The notes: generated by a model from the sequence alone, not told the origin. A DNA stretch of 64,000 nt from an uncultured Leptolinea sp. (GCA_903828565.1 CAIKMQ010000040.1:62001-126000); one strand, 5' to 3'; shown: positions 44,094 through 53,301, numbered from the stretch's first letter. Numbers and translations are program-made.

Positions 44094-45344
44094 GTGAAAA
44101 TCGTCCAAATTGGCTTTTTTACTATTATTTCTCTAACGTGCGCCTCCTGGCTTCAGCGAAGTGTTGTACCGGCAAGTGATATCCTCGAAAGTATCCGGGC
44201 ATACACCCGGCAGGAGGAGTTCGATTTTACATCTTGGACTGTGGATGCAGCGTTGATCAAGGTGAGCCAGGGAGTATCCGGGGAGGAATCAGCCATCCCC
44301 CCTGTCGCTGCGCATGATCTGGTACTTGGATATCTTTCTCAGGTGGAGAGAAACCAGGTTATTACCTACACACTGGAAAACATCTACGCCGACCCGGCTG
44401 TAACAGACCCTGCTGCCGTTTCTGAACCTTTACGCTTGGAACAACAACAGCTGGCACAACAAATACATCGATCTGCTCCGGTGGCTGAAGCCATTTTACA
44501 GCATCAGATAACATCCGTCTTGCAAAGTCAGAGGTTGACCACCCTGAGTAACCCATTGCCCCCGGTACTGTTCCATTTTTCACCCCTTCCCTTCGGCCTG
44601 ATCATCTCTCCGCGTGAAACGATCCGCCAGGACGCATTCATCTCTTTGAATACCGATCTGCCTATCGAGGACAGGATATCACTGGAGCATGTGATTGAAA
44701 ACGGGCTGGATGTTTCAGCGCTCGTCGAAGAAATCGGCGGCATCGGTACTTACCCGACTATGGTGCAACAAGACAGCGATATAAGCTGGTTGATCGAAGT
44801 GATAGCCCATGAGTGGATCCATAATTACCTCGAATGGCACCCATTGGGGTTCGGGTATGATAGTTCTCCTGAAATGCGTACGATGAATGAAACGGCTTCC
44901 TCAATTGCTGGCAAAGAGATCGCTGCACTTGTGATCGCGCAATATTACCCGGAATTTATTCCTGCCGTAGTTCAACCATCTCCTGCGGGAAGTGAAACCT
45001 CACCCATCCCTGTAGAACCTGCATTCGATTTTCGCGCTGAGATGCATATCACCAGAGTGCGGGTGGATGAATTGCTTTCCGAAGGAAACATGGCCGAGGC
45101 AGAAACTTACATGGAAGAACGGCGCCAGGTCTTCTGGCAAAATGGATACCAGCTGCGCCGGTTGAACCAGGCATACTTCGCTTTCCATGGAGCTTATGCT
45201 GAATCTCCCGGCGGGGCTGCCGGTGAGGATCCGGTCGGCCCGGCAGTCCGGGAGTTGAGAAGCAAAAGCCCCACATTGGCTGCTTTTATGAAACAGATGG
45301 CGGGGCTTTCATCCTACCCAGAATTGCTAGAATTACTATACTAG
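44094..45344 (+). CDS. Putative exported zinc metallopeptidase-like protein
   Basis: 416 aa, GTG start. An N-terminal hydrophobic stretch (4-20) looks like a signal or lipoprotein leader (SLTCAS). Residues 239-243 are HEWIH, an HExxH zinc site, followed by NETASS with Glu266 as a possible third ligand, the gluzincin spacing. C-terminal helices with RRQVFWQNGYQLRRLNQAYFAFHGAY follow. I know no named family for it. It is divergent from the MacA-type gene and convergent with the FmdB-like gene, whose end it overlaps by 9 nt. Confidence 0.72.
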   Translation: MKIVQIGFFTIISLTCASWLQRSVVPASDILESIRAYTRQEEFDFTSWTVDAALIKVSQGVSGEESAIPPVAAHDLVLGYLSQVERNQVITYTLENIYADPAVTDPAAVSEPLRLEQQQLAQQIHRSAPVAEAILQHQITSVLQSQRLTTLSNPLPPVLFHFSPLPFGLIISPRETIRQDAFISLNTDLPIEDRISLEHVIENGLDVSALVEEIGGIGTYPTMVQQDSDISWLIEVIAHEWIHNYLEWHPLGFGYDSSPEMRTMNETASSIAGKEIAALVIAQYYPEFIPAVVQPSPAGSETSPIPVEPAFDFRAEMHITRVRVDELLSEGNMAEAETYMEERRQVFWQNGYQLRRLNQAYFAFHGAYAESPGGAAGEDPVGPAVRELRSKSPTLAAFMKQMAGLSSYPELLELLY

Positions 45345-45707
45345 GTCAGAGCCGGATGGGCCTTCATTGCCCAGATCCGGCATGTGTTTTTCGATCTCGT
45401 GAATGCTTTCTCCGCGCTCCATTCGATTAACCATTTCGTTCATTTCCTCAGGCATCGGTTCTCCGGATTCCTGTGACATCTGGCGCATCATACGCGCCAT
45501 ACTGCCCGGATCGGGTTCCTCACCTCCGGGTATGTTAGCAACATCCGACCGACCCGCTCGGGCGATCCGTATCCTGCTGATCTTTCTTTCAACCTGATCA
45601 CTACCGCAATGGCTGCATTTAACGATCGTGCTATCATATTCCTGGTATGTCAAAAAGAGATTGAAACGCTTTCTGCAGGCAATGCAGGTATATTCATAGG
45701 TGGGCAT
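45336..45707 (-). CDS. FmdB-like zinc-ribbon protein
   Basis: 123 aa. MPTYEYTCIACRKRF and CSHCGSDQVERKIS form the FmdB/CxxC-CxxC zinc ribbon; the rest is acidic, Met-rich and probably disordered or helical. The family is of uncertain function and has been called a regulatory protein from its link to formamidase. It converges on the HEWIH gene. Confidence 0.85.
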   Translation of the reverse strand: MPTYEYTCIACRKRFNLFLTYQEYDSTIVKCSHCGSDQVERKISRIRIARAGRSDVANIPGGEEPDPGSMARMMRQMSQESGEPMPEEMNEMVNRMERGESIHEIEKHMPDLGNEGPSGSDLV

Positions 45708-45786
45708 GCTTCTACCTCCATCGCCGATTATAACCAGCTTGGAGCGAAATCAGTTAGAATATCTGCATACTTTATCAAAGGGAATT

Positions 45787-46413
45787 ATGAGCCATAATAC
45801 GATCGACTTCAACATTCTCAAACCACGCCCCCTCTTGATCATCATCTCAGGTCCATCCGGGGTGGGTAAAGATGCGGTGGTGCGTGAATTGATCCGACAC
45901 GATCCACGCCTGGATTTTGCCGTGACTACCACGGACCGCGCTCCCCGGGCTACCGAAGTCCACGGTGTGGATTACTATTTCATCTCCACCGATGAATTCA
46001 AACGGCTGGTCGCCCATGGTGAATTCATAGAACATTCCGAAGTCTATGGACAATTAAAAGGTGTCAGCCGTAAAGAAGTAAAAGAAAAATGGGCTCAAGG
46101 GAAAGATGTCATCCTACGGGTAGATTATCAGGGTGCCGCAAAATTCAAGGCGCTCATACCGCAAGTATTGACCATCTTTTTACTGCCAACTAGTGAGCAG
46201 GAGCTGCTGCAGCGATTGAAGGATCGCGGTACAGAAAATCCCGATACCATCATCCATCGGATGGCTACCACGCGGGTTGAAATGGATAACCTCTCTGCTT
46301 TTGAATACCTTGTCTATAACCCGCAGGGGAAAATGGATGAAGCAGTGGCTGAAATTCAGGCGATCATCAGTGCTGAGCATCACCGCCGCAATCAAAGGCA
46401 AATAGACATCTAA
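45787..46413 (+). CDS. gmk: Guanylate kinase
   Basis: 208 aa. Phosphorylates GMP to GDP. P-loop ISGPSGVGKDAVV, GMP-binding TTTDRAPRATEVHGVDYYF and FIEHSEVYG, lid region RLKDRGTE. The P-loop has Asp where the family usually has Ser or Thr after GK. The start MSHNTIDF gives the normal length. Leads a run of plus-strand genes and lies 1 nt before the rhomboid gene. Confidence 0.94.
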   Translation: MSHNTIDFNILKPRPLLIIISGPSGVGKDAVVRELIRHDPRLDFAVTTTDRAPRATEVHGVDYYFISTDEFKRLVAHGEFIEHSEVYGQLKGVSRKEVKEKWAQGKDVILRVDYQGAAKFKALIPQVLTIFLLPTSEQELLQRLKDRGTENPDTIIHRMATTRVEMDNLSAFEYLVYNPQGKMDEAVAEIQAIISAEHHRRNQRQIDI

Positions 46414-46414
46414 T

Positions 46415-47194
46415 ATGGCCACACCTCCACCAATTTTCGAACCTGCAGGCGGGCAGGCAATCCCTGCATCCCCACAGGTACCGGTTTCTCTGAAATTCCA
46501 CGGCTCCAGGTCGCATGTCACCTATACCTTCCTCGGGATCTGTGTGATTCTGTATGCCGGCCAGTACCTTTCCCAACTGCTGACAGGTTACGATATTCCT
46601 TTTGCCCTGGGCGGAAAGATCAATGAATTGATCTCCGCTGGTCAGTTCTGGCGCCTGTTCACCCCCATGCTGCTGCACGGGTCCATATTCCACCTGGGGT
46701 TGAATATGTATGCCCTGTTAATTCTGGGTAGAAATATGGAATACCACTTCGGACATACCCGGTTTACGGCTCTCTTCATTGCAGCTGGATTTGCCGGAAA
46801 CACCCTGTCTTACCTGTTTTCCCCCACCCCATCTCTGGGATCATCCACAGCGATTTTCGGGTTACTAGGCGCTGAGGTAGTCTTTGTATATCTGAATCGC
46901 AGGTTCTACGGATCGCGTTCACGGCCCATCCTGATCAATGCCGCCATCGTTGCAGGCATCAATCTGGTGCTGGGATTAAGCCCCGGTATAGATAACTGGG
47001 GTCACCTCGGAGGTTTGTTGGGTGGGATGATATTTGCCTTCGTTGCCGGTCCCCGTTGGCAAGTTGCAGGTTCTTTCCCTGAACTTACCATCGTCGATAG
47101 CCGTCCCCGGTATACCGTCTGGTTGGGTTTCGTTTTTGTCCTTGCTGTATTCTCTACTGCCATCATCATCCACCGCCTGATTACCCCGCAATAA
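46415..47194 (+). CDS. Rhomboid family intramembrane serine protease
   Basis: 259 aa with six or seven helices. Catalytic Ser in GSSTAIFG and His in NWGHLGGLLGG; oxyanion-region HLGLNMYAL in the second helix. A proline-rich cytoplasmic N-terminus (1-30) precedes. It cuts membrane proteins near or within their helices. Co-transcribed with gmk; no functional link is known. Confidence 0.94.
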   Translation: MATPPPIFEPAGGQAIPASPQVPVSLKFHGSRSHVTYTFLGICVILYAGQYLSQLLTGYDIPFALGGKINELISAGQFWRLFTPMLLHGSIFHLGLNMYALLILGRNMEYHFGHTRFTALFIAAGFAGNTLSYLFSPTPSLGSSTAIFGLLGAEVVFVYLNRRFYGSRSRPILINAAIVAGINLVLGLSPGIDNWGHLGGLLGGMIFAFVAGPRWQVAGSFPELTIVDSRPRYTVWLGFVFVLAVFSTAIIIHRLITPQ

Positions 47195-47263
47195 GACACC
47201 GGATACTTCACATCGGGTTCTCAGTTGGGGTATACTTTGCCGTTGTTAATCGAGGAGAAGAAA

Positions 47264-48184
47264 ATGAAAAGAGCCGTCAGTATCAGCATCGGGTCATCAA
47301 AACGTGATAAAGCGGTTGAGGTCGAACTGCTTGGTGAAAAGGTTAGCATTGAACGGATTGGTACAGACGGCGATATGGAAAAAGCCGCCCTCTTGTACCG
47401 CGACCTGGATGGGAAGGTGGACGCATTCGGGGTTGGCGGTGCCAACCTGGGAATCTTTGTGGATCGGAAATGGTATCCCCTTTATTCTGTCGCATCCCTC
47501 ACCCGTTACGTGCGGCAAACACCGGTATTGGATGGCACTGGGTTAAAAACTACGCTCGAAGCGAAAGCCGGTCCAACACTTGAAAACCTGATTGGCAGCA
47601 AGATCAACTCTCGCAAGGTTTTCCATGTCACCGGTGTAGACCGGTTCGGTCTGTTAGAAGGATTTCAAGACTCGCGTTATGAAAACATCTATGGCGATTT
47701 GATGTTCACCCTCGGTATTCCCAGGGCTATCAAGACTGTCAAAGGTCTAAAGACCATGGCCGATATCCTCATGCCAATCGCAGGACGCATCCCATTTAGC
47801 TGGGTCTATCCCATCGGTGAAGCACAGGAAAAGCGCACGCCGAAATGGACAGAGTATTTCGACTGGGCAGGCATCATTGCCGGTGATTGTCATTACATCA
47901 CGCGTTATATGCCTGAAAGGCTGGAAGGGAAGATCATCATTACCAATACCACCACAGCAGCGGATATGCAGCTCTTCAAAACTGCCGGCGTGAAATATGT
48001 GATGACCACCACCCCCGTGTTGGATGGGCGCTCCTTTGGTACGAATATGATGGAAGCTGCTATTGCCGCTGCTGTTGGCCGGAAAGAACCGATTGACTAC
48101 TCCCGTCCGGGGGCTTACTTTGAAGAACTTGAAACAACCATCCGCAAGATCGGCCTGACTCCACAGCTTCAGGAGATCAACTAG
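47264..48184 (+). CDS. Conserved protein of unknown function, possibly dehydrogenase-like
   Basis: 306 aa soluble protein. AAGGAG-like GAGGAGAAG precedes the ATG at 47264. N-terminal KRAVSISIGSSKRDKAVEVELLG, then GVGGANLGIFVDRKWYPLYS; the C-terminal half ends with GVKYVMTTTPVLDGRSFGTNMMEAA. Such proteins have sometimes been labelled quinate 5-dehydrogenase in public annotation; I see no clear GxGxxG motif to confirm that. It leads the nucleotidyltransferase gene by 1 nt, so a joint role is possible. Confidence 0.7.
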   Translation: MKRAVSISIGSSKRDKAVEVELLGEKVSIERIGTDGDMEKAALLYRDLDGKVDAFGVGGANLGIFVDRKWYPLYSVASLTRYVRQTPVLDGTGLKTTLEAKAGPTLENLIGSKINSRKVFHVTGVDRFGLLEGFQDSRYENIYGDLMFTLGIPRAIKTVKGLKTMADILMPIAGRIPFSWVYPIGEAQEKRTPKWTEYFDWAGIIAGDCHYITRYMPERLEGKIIITNTTTAADMQLFKTAGVKYVMTTTPVLDGRSFGTNMMEAAIAAAVGRKEPIDYSRPGAYFEELETTIRKIGLTPQLQEIN

Positions 48185-48185
48185 C

Positions 48186-48956
48186 ATGGAAGCTCTGATC
48201 ACCGCTGGCGGCATCCCCTTGCCAGGTGAACCCCTGTACGAGTACACCCGGGGAGGTCCGAAAGCATTGCTTTCTGTCTCCGGTCAACCCATGCTGCAAA
48301 GAGTCATCAACGCGCTTGCCGGTTCACGAAAAATTACGCATATCACCATCATCGGCCTAAAAGAACTCTCGGGCCTGACCTGCCCATTACCTTTCACTCT
48401 CCTCCCCAACCAGTCAGATATGCTGGCAAACATCCTCACCGGTATGCGAGAGATTACCAGCAGAAATCCCGGTGCAGAGCAAGTACTGCTCGTTGCATCC
48501 GATATCCCGGCATTGACGAGCGAGATGGTCGACTGGATGGTGGATATTGTTGAAAAAAGTGATGCCGATCTGTTTTATAACGTAATTTCCCGCCAGGTCA
48601 TGGAATCCAGGTATCCCGGTTCACGCCGAACCTATACCCGGCTGAAAGACATGGAGATCTGTGGCGGCGACCTAAGCGCTTTACGCCTGGACGTCCTCAA
48701 TAATCTCTCAGATCTCTGGGGCAGGTTGATCGCATCCAGAAAGAATCCCCTCAAACAGGCTTCCATCATGGGCTTCGGGCTGCTTTTCCAGCTGCTGACA
48801 CGCCAGGCTACCCTGGAGGATGCCGCTCGAATAATCAGCGACCGACTGGGTGTCAAAGGTAAAGTGATCATCAGCCCGTACGCAGAACTTGGCATGGATG
48901 CGGATAAACCCTTCCAGCTTGAGATCCTGCAGAAAGACCTGGCTGCCCGTGGGTAA
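48186..48956 (+). CDS. MobA-like nucleotidyltransferase
   Basis: 256 aa. N-terminal EALITAGGIPLPGEPLYEYTRGG with GGPKALLSVSGQPMLQRVI is the nucleotide and sugar/cofactor-binding start of NTP-transferase domains; LVASDIPALTSEMVDWMVD holds the metal-binding Asp. The later half lacks obvious motifs. Activated substrate (molybdopterin, sugar phosphate or other) cannot be named. It overlaps the PAP2 gene by 8 nt. Confidence 0.85.
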   Translation: MEALITAGGIPLPGEPLYEYTRGGPKALLSVSGQPMLQRVINALAGSRKITHITIIGLKELSGLTCPLPFTLLPNQSDMLANILTGMREITSRNPGAEQVLLVASDIPALTSEMVDWMVDIVEKSDADLFYNVISRQVMESRYPGSRRTYTRLKDMEICGGDLSALRLDVLNNLSDLWGRLIASRKNPLKQASIMGFGLLFQLLTRQATLEDAARIISDRLGVKGKVIISPYAELGMDADKPFQLEILQKDLAARG

Positions 48957-49506
48957 AGATACCCTGGAAAAACTGCTGGAAGTAGATGCCAGGCTCTCGA
49001 AGGCTGTCAGGGTACTTGAAAACTCCCGCATCAAACCCTGGGCAGCATTCTTCGCGCATTCAGGGGATTCCTGGTTCTGGCTGGCGGGGTTGCTTCTTAT
49101 TGCTTTCACCGGGAATGAATTTTGGAAGCGCTGGGCGATCATTTTGACCTTCAGTTTGCTGATCTTGGCTGTGTTTGTTTTGAGCTTAAAATTCCTCATC
49201 CGCCGGCGCAGACCGGAAGGAGAGTGGGGGCAGATCTACCGGGCGACTGACCCACATTCTTTCCCTTCGGGGCATGCGGCCAGAGCTTTTCTCTTTCTCG
49301 TTCTTATACTCGGTCTGGGGCCGACTTGGCTTGCCTGGGTGATGGTCTTTTGGGCGCCGCTGATTAGTATGGCGCGCGTGATGATGGGGGTGCATTATGT
49401 CTCAGATGTGGTTGCCGGGGTAATCATCGGTACAATTTTCGGAGTGGTTTTGCTCGTTCTGCTGCCCCTGTACCAACCGTGGATCCTTCTTTTGATTGCC
49501 CGCTAA
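48949..49506 (+). CDS. PAP2-family membrane phosphatase
   Basis: 185 aa, several helices. The three phosphatase motifs are present: KFLIRRRRPEG, PSGHA (SFPSGHAARAF) and RVMMGVHYVSDV. Probably dephosphorylates lipid phosphates such as undecaprenyl pyrophosphate or phosphatidic acid on the outer face. A GTG at 48949 is preferred over an upstream ATG that lies deep in the previous gene. Confidence 0.9.
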   Translation: MGKDTLEKLLEVDARLSKAVRVLENSRIKPWAAFFAHSGDSWFWLAGLLLIAFTGNEFWKRWAIILTFSLLILAVFVLSLKFLIRRRRPEGEWGQIYRATDPHSFPSGHAARAFLFLVLILGLGPTWLAWVMVFWAPLISMARVMMGVHYVSDVVAGVIIGTIFGVVLLVLLPLYQPWILLLIAR

Positions 49507-49549
49507 AGCGATCCATTAGGTTTATTCCCTAGATTTCTCTACGCTGAGA

Positions 49550-49990
49550 TCATCTTCTTCTTTCGATCTGCTCGCGAACGAGCGTATCCACCCGTTCGTT
49601 GTTCAGGTTCCCGGCATGGCCTTTTACCCAGCTCCAGGTAATCTTCCTAGTGGAATTCAATGTATCCAGTTCCATCCAAAGATCCTGGTTGAGCAGCACA
49701 CCGGTTTTCCGTTTCCATCCTCTGGCACGCCAGCCCGGTATCCAGGTCGTGATTCCATTCTTCACGTATTCAGAATCCGTGAAGACACTGGCTGTACTTC
49801 CTGCAGGGATGTGCCGTAACCCTTGTATCGCTGCCATCAATTCCATGCGGTTATTTGTGGTTGCGGGTTCAAAACCTGCAAGCTCAACTTTTCTATCAGG
49901 ATAGATGATCAGTGCCGCCCATCCCCCGGCTCCGGGATTGGGTACACAACCCCCATCCGTATAGATCAAACAACCGCCCGAATGTTCCAT
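49550..49990 (-). CDS. rnhA: Ribonuclease HI
   Basis: 146 aa. Cuts RNA in RNA-DNA hybrids. Catalytic acids: Asp in IYTDGGCVPNPGAGGWA, Glu in NNRMELMAAI, Asp in VFTDSEYVKNGI and Asp near NNERVD in the C-terminus. WVKGHAGN is the flexible His loop. Shares one nucleotide with the binding-protein gene upstream. Confidence 0.96.
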   Translation of the reverse strand: MEHSGGCLIYTDGGCVPNPGAGGWAALIIYPDRKVELAGFEPATTNNRMELMAAIQGLRHIPAGSTASVFTDSEYVKNGITTWIPGWRARGWKRKTGVLLNQDLWMELDTLNSTRKITWSWVKGHAGNLNNERVDTLVREQIERRR

Positions 49991-51375
49991 TAATCTCCAA
50001 ACTCCAAAAAAAGTTGTTCCATTGTATCGCGTATTCCGGGTAGGTCATCCACCAGTATTTGCGGCAGCATCACCTGGTGGATTGCATCGCGCATGATCTG
50101 GCGGAAAACTGGCCAACTGCTTCCTCCGGGATAGATTCCTCTCCCGGCCAGCGCGCGCGTCGCATCTTCTGCCAGCCGTGGATAACCGGCGGTCAGCAGC
50201 CAGTCTGCCTGAGTCGCAGGGAGGATCGGTAGGGCGAATTCCGCATCCGCCAGCGCGGCTTGCCTGTGTGGATCCAGTAACCATTGGATGAACAGCCATG
50301 CGGCCATCTGGCTGCCTGGGTCCTGCGAGAGGATGGCATACCCGTAATCGTTGCCGATGTTCGTCCTGCCCTCCGGCAGGGGAAATGGGATGATGCTCCA
50401 CTCATCGGGCATATTTAATGCCACCAGGTGAGAAAGAAATCCTGGCATCTCCCGGCTGGGGACAGTGACAAACAGCGCCTGGCGGTCAACAAAATACCCG
50501 GCCGGATCCGTGTTTTTGCCAACCCAGGCAAATCCCTGCTCCTGCCACATCTTCAATCGCGCAAATGTGGCCACTGCTTCGGGATCAGTAAAGAAATCCC
50601 AGGAATTTGCGCCAGATGGAACGCCCATCCACGAAAGAATCGTTTCCGGGTTCGCATCGAATAACCAGCCTCCGGTTCCCCGCATGGCTTTATTGCTGTG
50701 AAAGATGTTGACATTAAAAGCGGCTGCTGCTTGCAACTCCCAATTCCCCAGGGTTGCCGGCGCATCCGGGAAACCAAGCTCTCTGGCCCAGGTATTGTTA
50801 TATAGAAGAAAGACGCCTTCACGGTGAGCAGGAATGGCATACAGGTAACCATCCCTGGTGAAATTCACACTGCTTTCAATAATGGCTGTGTTCATCAGCT
50901 CTGGTTGTTCATCCCTGGCGTAGGGAGAAAGGTCAACCAGTAAATGCTGATCCTCGAGCGTAAATATCAGGCTGCTGTCAGCCAGAATAACCTGAGGTTG
51001 TCCATCCTGCCCGTCAGATACAAAAGCATTTTGCAATTGGTCATCCGTCAAAAATCCCCTGGCTTCTACATTAATCCCATATTCATTTATCTGATTGAAC
51101 TCTGCGGTGTACTGATCGATCAATGGGACTGCATGGGTGGAATAGGCGTGCCAGAAAATTACCTGTTGACCGCTGGCAAGCTCCTTAGGTGATAGGGTCG
51201 CGGCCGGAGAGGGTTCCTCTAGAATCACCTGTGGCGTCTCACAGTTATCAGTACAGCCCAGTTGAGGAGTTGAGGAAGGAATCACTGCAGCCGGTATTTC
51301 TACCTGGGGCACACAGGCAGCCAGCAGGGCGAGGCTGGTTAAAACTAAAAGGGAACGAAACAGGTTCATCTTCAT
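49990..51375 (-). CDS. Extracellular solute-binding lipoprotein (family 1)
   Basis: 461 aa. Lipobox LLAAC (Cys21), a Pro/Ser-rich linker, then a CUT1-type binding fold beginning VIFWHAYSTHAVPLIDQYTAEFN, with AMRGTGGWLFDANPETIL and NDYGYAILSQDP. No permease or ATPase genes are adjacent; it lies before rnhA, so it is an orphan binding protein that may serve a permease elsewhere. Substrate probably a sugar. Confidence 0.9.
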   Translation of the reverse strand: MKMNLFRSLLVLTSLALLAACVPQVEIPAAVIPSSTPQLGCTDNCETPQVILEEPSPAATLSPKELASGQQVIFWHAYSTHAVPLIDQYTAEFNQINEYGINVEARGFLTDDQLQNAFVSDGQDGQPQVILADSSLIFTLEDQHLLVDLSPYARDEQPELMNTAIIESSVNFTRDGYLYAIPAHREGVFLLYNNTWARELGFPDAPATLGNWELQAAAAFNVNIFHSNKAMRGTGGWLFDANPETILSWMGVPSGANSWDFFTDPEAVATFARLKMWQEQGFAWVGKNTDPAGYFVDRQALFVTVPSREMPGFLSHLVALNMPDEWSIIPFPLPEGRTNIGNDYGYAILSQDPGSQMAAWLFIQWLLDPHRQAALADAEFALPILPATQADWLLTAGYPRLAEDATRALAGRGIYPGGSSWPVFRQIMRDAIHQVMLPQILVDDLPGIRDTMEQLFLEFGD

Positions 51376-51514
51376 GGGTTCACATTGTATGCATTGAATA
51401 TGACACGGGGATTCCGGGCTGCACCAGGTTGGCTGATTTTTATATCCATCGACCTGATTACCATCTCAGAATTACTACGCTCTTGTACGAGGAATGTCCT
51501 CGTTAATAATCAGG

Positions 51515-51608
51515 CGGGAATGGATGGGTGTCGAACCCACAGCGGCCCGCAACGCGACCCGCCACCGGTTTTGAAGACCGGGGAGCCCACCGGGACTCAA
51601 CCACTCCC
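51515..51608 (-). tRNA. selC: tRNA-Sec (anticodon TCA)
   Basis: 94 nt. An 8-bp acceptor stem GGGAGTGG/CCATTCCC, anticodon stem CCGGT with loop containing TCA, a long variable arm (GGCGGGTCGCG...CGGGCCGC), and T-arm TGGG/CCCA around TTCGACA-type loop. G73, then CCT, so CCA is not encoded. The long acceptor and variable arm identify tRNA(Sec), which decodes UGA with SelB. selA is at 23436. Confidence 0.95.
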
Positions 51609-51614
51609 AGATTA

Positions 51615-51643
51615 AGGATACCCCAGCCTTGCCCCTTTGACAA
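51615..51643 (-). promoter_or_regulatory. Promoter of selC
   Basis: Minus strand: TTGTCA (51638-51643), 17-nt spacer, TATCCT (51615-51620). The expected start, about 7 nt beyond, is position 51608, the first base of the tRNA, so transcription may begin at G1 without a 5' leader. Confidence 0.68.
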
Positions 51644-51746
51644 GGAATTGGATGAGGTCTGAAGGGCGAGAGTAGAGTTTTAAGCAAAAATCTTCAAACC
51701 CTTGCATTATAGATAAAAGGTTTTATACTATTTTTGAAGGAATTAA

Positions 51747-53006
51747 ATGGAGAATAAAATGGATGATGTATTGCTTTACGGTAACGAAAGCGAAGAAAGC
51801 GACAAGCCTCCCAGTTGTAAACCGCGACCGGTAAGGCCGTGGCGGGTAGCTGTGGTTGCCAATGTTCGGGGAGAAGGCACAATACCCGGAAGCGGACCTG
51901 AAGACGCCGGCGCGGAGTTTGACAAGATGGAAACGATCCAGGCCATTCAGGCCGCGATCCAATCCGATGGTCATCACACCGTCTTCATCCCAGCCGATAT
52001 AAACCTGCCGAATAACCTGCGCGATGTCGTCCCCGACATCTGTTTCAACATATCTGAAGGGCTTGGCGGTGATGGGCGCGAAGCCCAGGCGCCGGCATTG
52101 TTCGAGATGATGCACATTCCGTACACTGCCTCGCGAGTTACTGCCAATGCCATCGCCCTGGATAAGACTCTCACGAAACGCATCTGGCGAGATTGCGGTC
52201 TGCCCGTTGCTCCTTTCCAGGAGTTTTCAACCGGGTACGAACAGATCGATCCTACCCTGCGGTATCCCATGTTCGTCAAGCCAGCGCGTGAAGGTACCGG
52301 CATGGGGATGGGTACGCAATCCATCTGCTACAACAGCCGGCAATTGCGGGAACGGGTTCACTGGATCATTCAAAAATATAATCAACCCGCCCTCGTGGAA
52401 GAATACCTCTCCGGCCGTGAATTCACAGTAGGCATCCTCGGGCGCACCGATGCAGCCGGTTTCAGCCTGCACCCGGAATACTACCAATCCGATGGTTTCC
52501 ACCGGATGCCGGTTTTGGAAGTGGATAATGACAATTCCATCACACCGGGTGTGTACGGACACGATGCAAAGACCCTGGTGGTTGGCGAAGCCGGGGTACC
52601 GGACTTTATCTGTCCGGCGCACATCTCTGCAAGTTTCTCGCGCACCCTTCAAAATCTGGCTATCCGCGGCCATCAGGCTGTCGGTGCGTTGGATGTTTCG
52701 CGGATCGATTTCCGTTGTGATGGAGAGGGTAAACCCTTCCTGTTGGAGATCAATTCACTTCCCGGCCTTTCACCCGGTTTCAGCGACCTGTGCGTGATCG
52801 CCAATGCAGAAAGTGTTTCCTACAGAGATCTGATACTTGAGATCCTCTACCTCGGAGCATCGCGCTTTGGACTGGTGGAGAAAGCCATAGATAACCAGCC
52901 GGAGATCGAGATTAGCCTGCCTATGCCTGGCGTTAAAAGCCATCGCACTGCACGCGTTCAGAGCCGTCAATCCCTGTCTCTCAGAGCACGAACTCAATTG
53001 CGGTAA
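51747..53006 (+). CDS. D-alanine--D-alanine ligase-like ATP-grasp protein
   Basis: 419 aa. N-terminal domain RVAVVANVRGEG..., central and C-terminal ATP-grasp parts: NISEGLGGDGREAQAPALFEM, the loop PAREGTGMGMG, VEEYLSGREFTVGILG, and metal-binding LLEINSLPGLSPGFSDL. It resembles Ddl but has an N-terminal extension and a basic C-terminal tail, and lies alone. It may join D-Ala to D-Ala or to another amino or hydroxy acid; substrate not determined. AAGGA precedes the ATG at 51747. Confidence 0.85.
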   Translation: MENKMDDVLLYGNESEESDKPPSCKPRPVRPWRVAVVANVRGEGTIPGSGPEDAGAEFDKMETIQAIQAAIQSDGHHTVFIPADINLPNNLRDVVPDICFNISEGLGGDGREAQAPALFEMMHIPYTASRVTANAIALDKTLTKRIWRDCGLPVAPFQEFSTGYEQIDPTLRYPMFVKPAREGTGMGMGTQSICYNSRQLRERVHWIIQKYNQPALVEEYLSGREFTVGILGRTDAAGFSLHPEYYQSDGFHRMPVLEVDNDNSITPGVYGHDAKTLVVGEAGVPDFICPAHISASFSRTLQNLAIRGHQAVGALDVSRIDFRCDGEGKPFLLEINSLPGLSPGFSDLCVIANAESVSYRDLILEILYLGASRFGLVEKAIDNQPEIEISLPMPGVKSHRTARVQSRQSLSLRARTQLR

Positions 53007-53021
53007 ACGATAATACACAGC

Positions 53022-53047
53022 AAAGCCACCGTGAAAGCGGTGGCTTT
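53022..53047 (+). terminator. Terminator of the ATP-grasp gene
   Basis: 10-bp stem AAAGCCACCG/CGGTGGCTTT with a 6-nt loop and T-run. Confidence 0.88.
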
Positions 53048-53101
53048 TTTATTGCCTTAATACTATCTGCGCAGAAAATGAATAACCCATTAAATAAAAA
53101 G

Positions 53102-53172
53102 AGGCGACGAGGGGATTTGAACCCCTGATGAGGGTTTTGCAGACCCTTGCCTTGCCACTTGGCCACGTCGCC
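53102..53172 (-). tRNA. tRNA-Cys (anticodon GCA)
   Basis: 71 nt: acceptor GGCGACG/CGTCGCC, D-arm GCCA/GGC region, anticodon stem AGGGT/ACCCT with loop CTGCAAA, T-arm AGGGG/CCCCT. Discriminator U, the CysRS identity base. Confidence 0.95.
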
Positions 53173-53228
53173 TAAATAATCGGCTGATAGCGGCTCCGGT
53201 AGGCACCTCTATCAGCCTTTGAATTCTG

Positions 53229-53301
<73 letters not shown>

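Noticed and set aside
51488-51505. ACGAGGA/TCCTCGT hairpin downstream of tRNA-Sec as its terminator
   Set aside because: The stem is perfect but short and no T-run follows on the minus strand; too weak to call.
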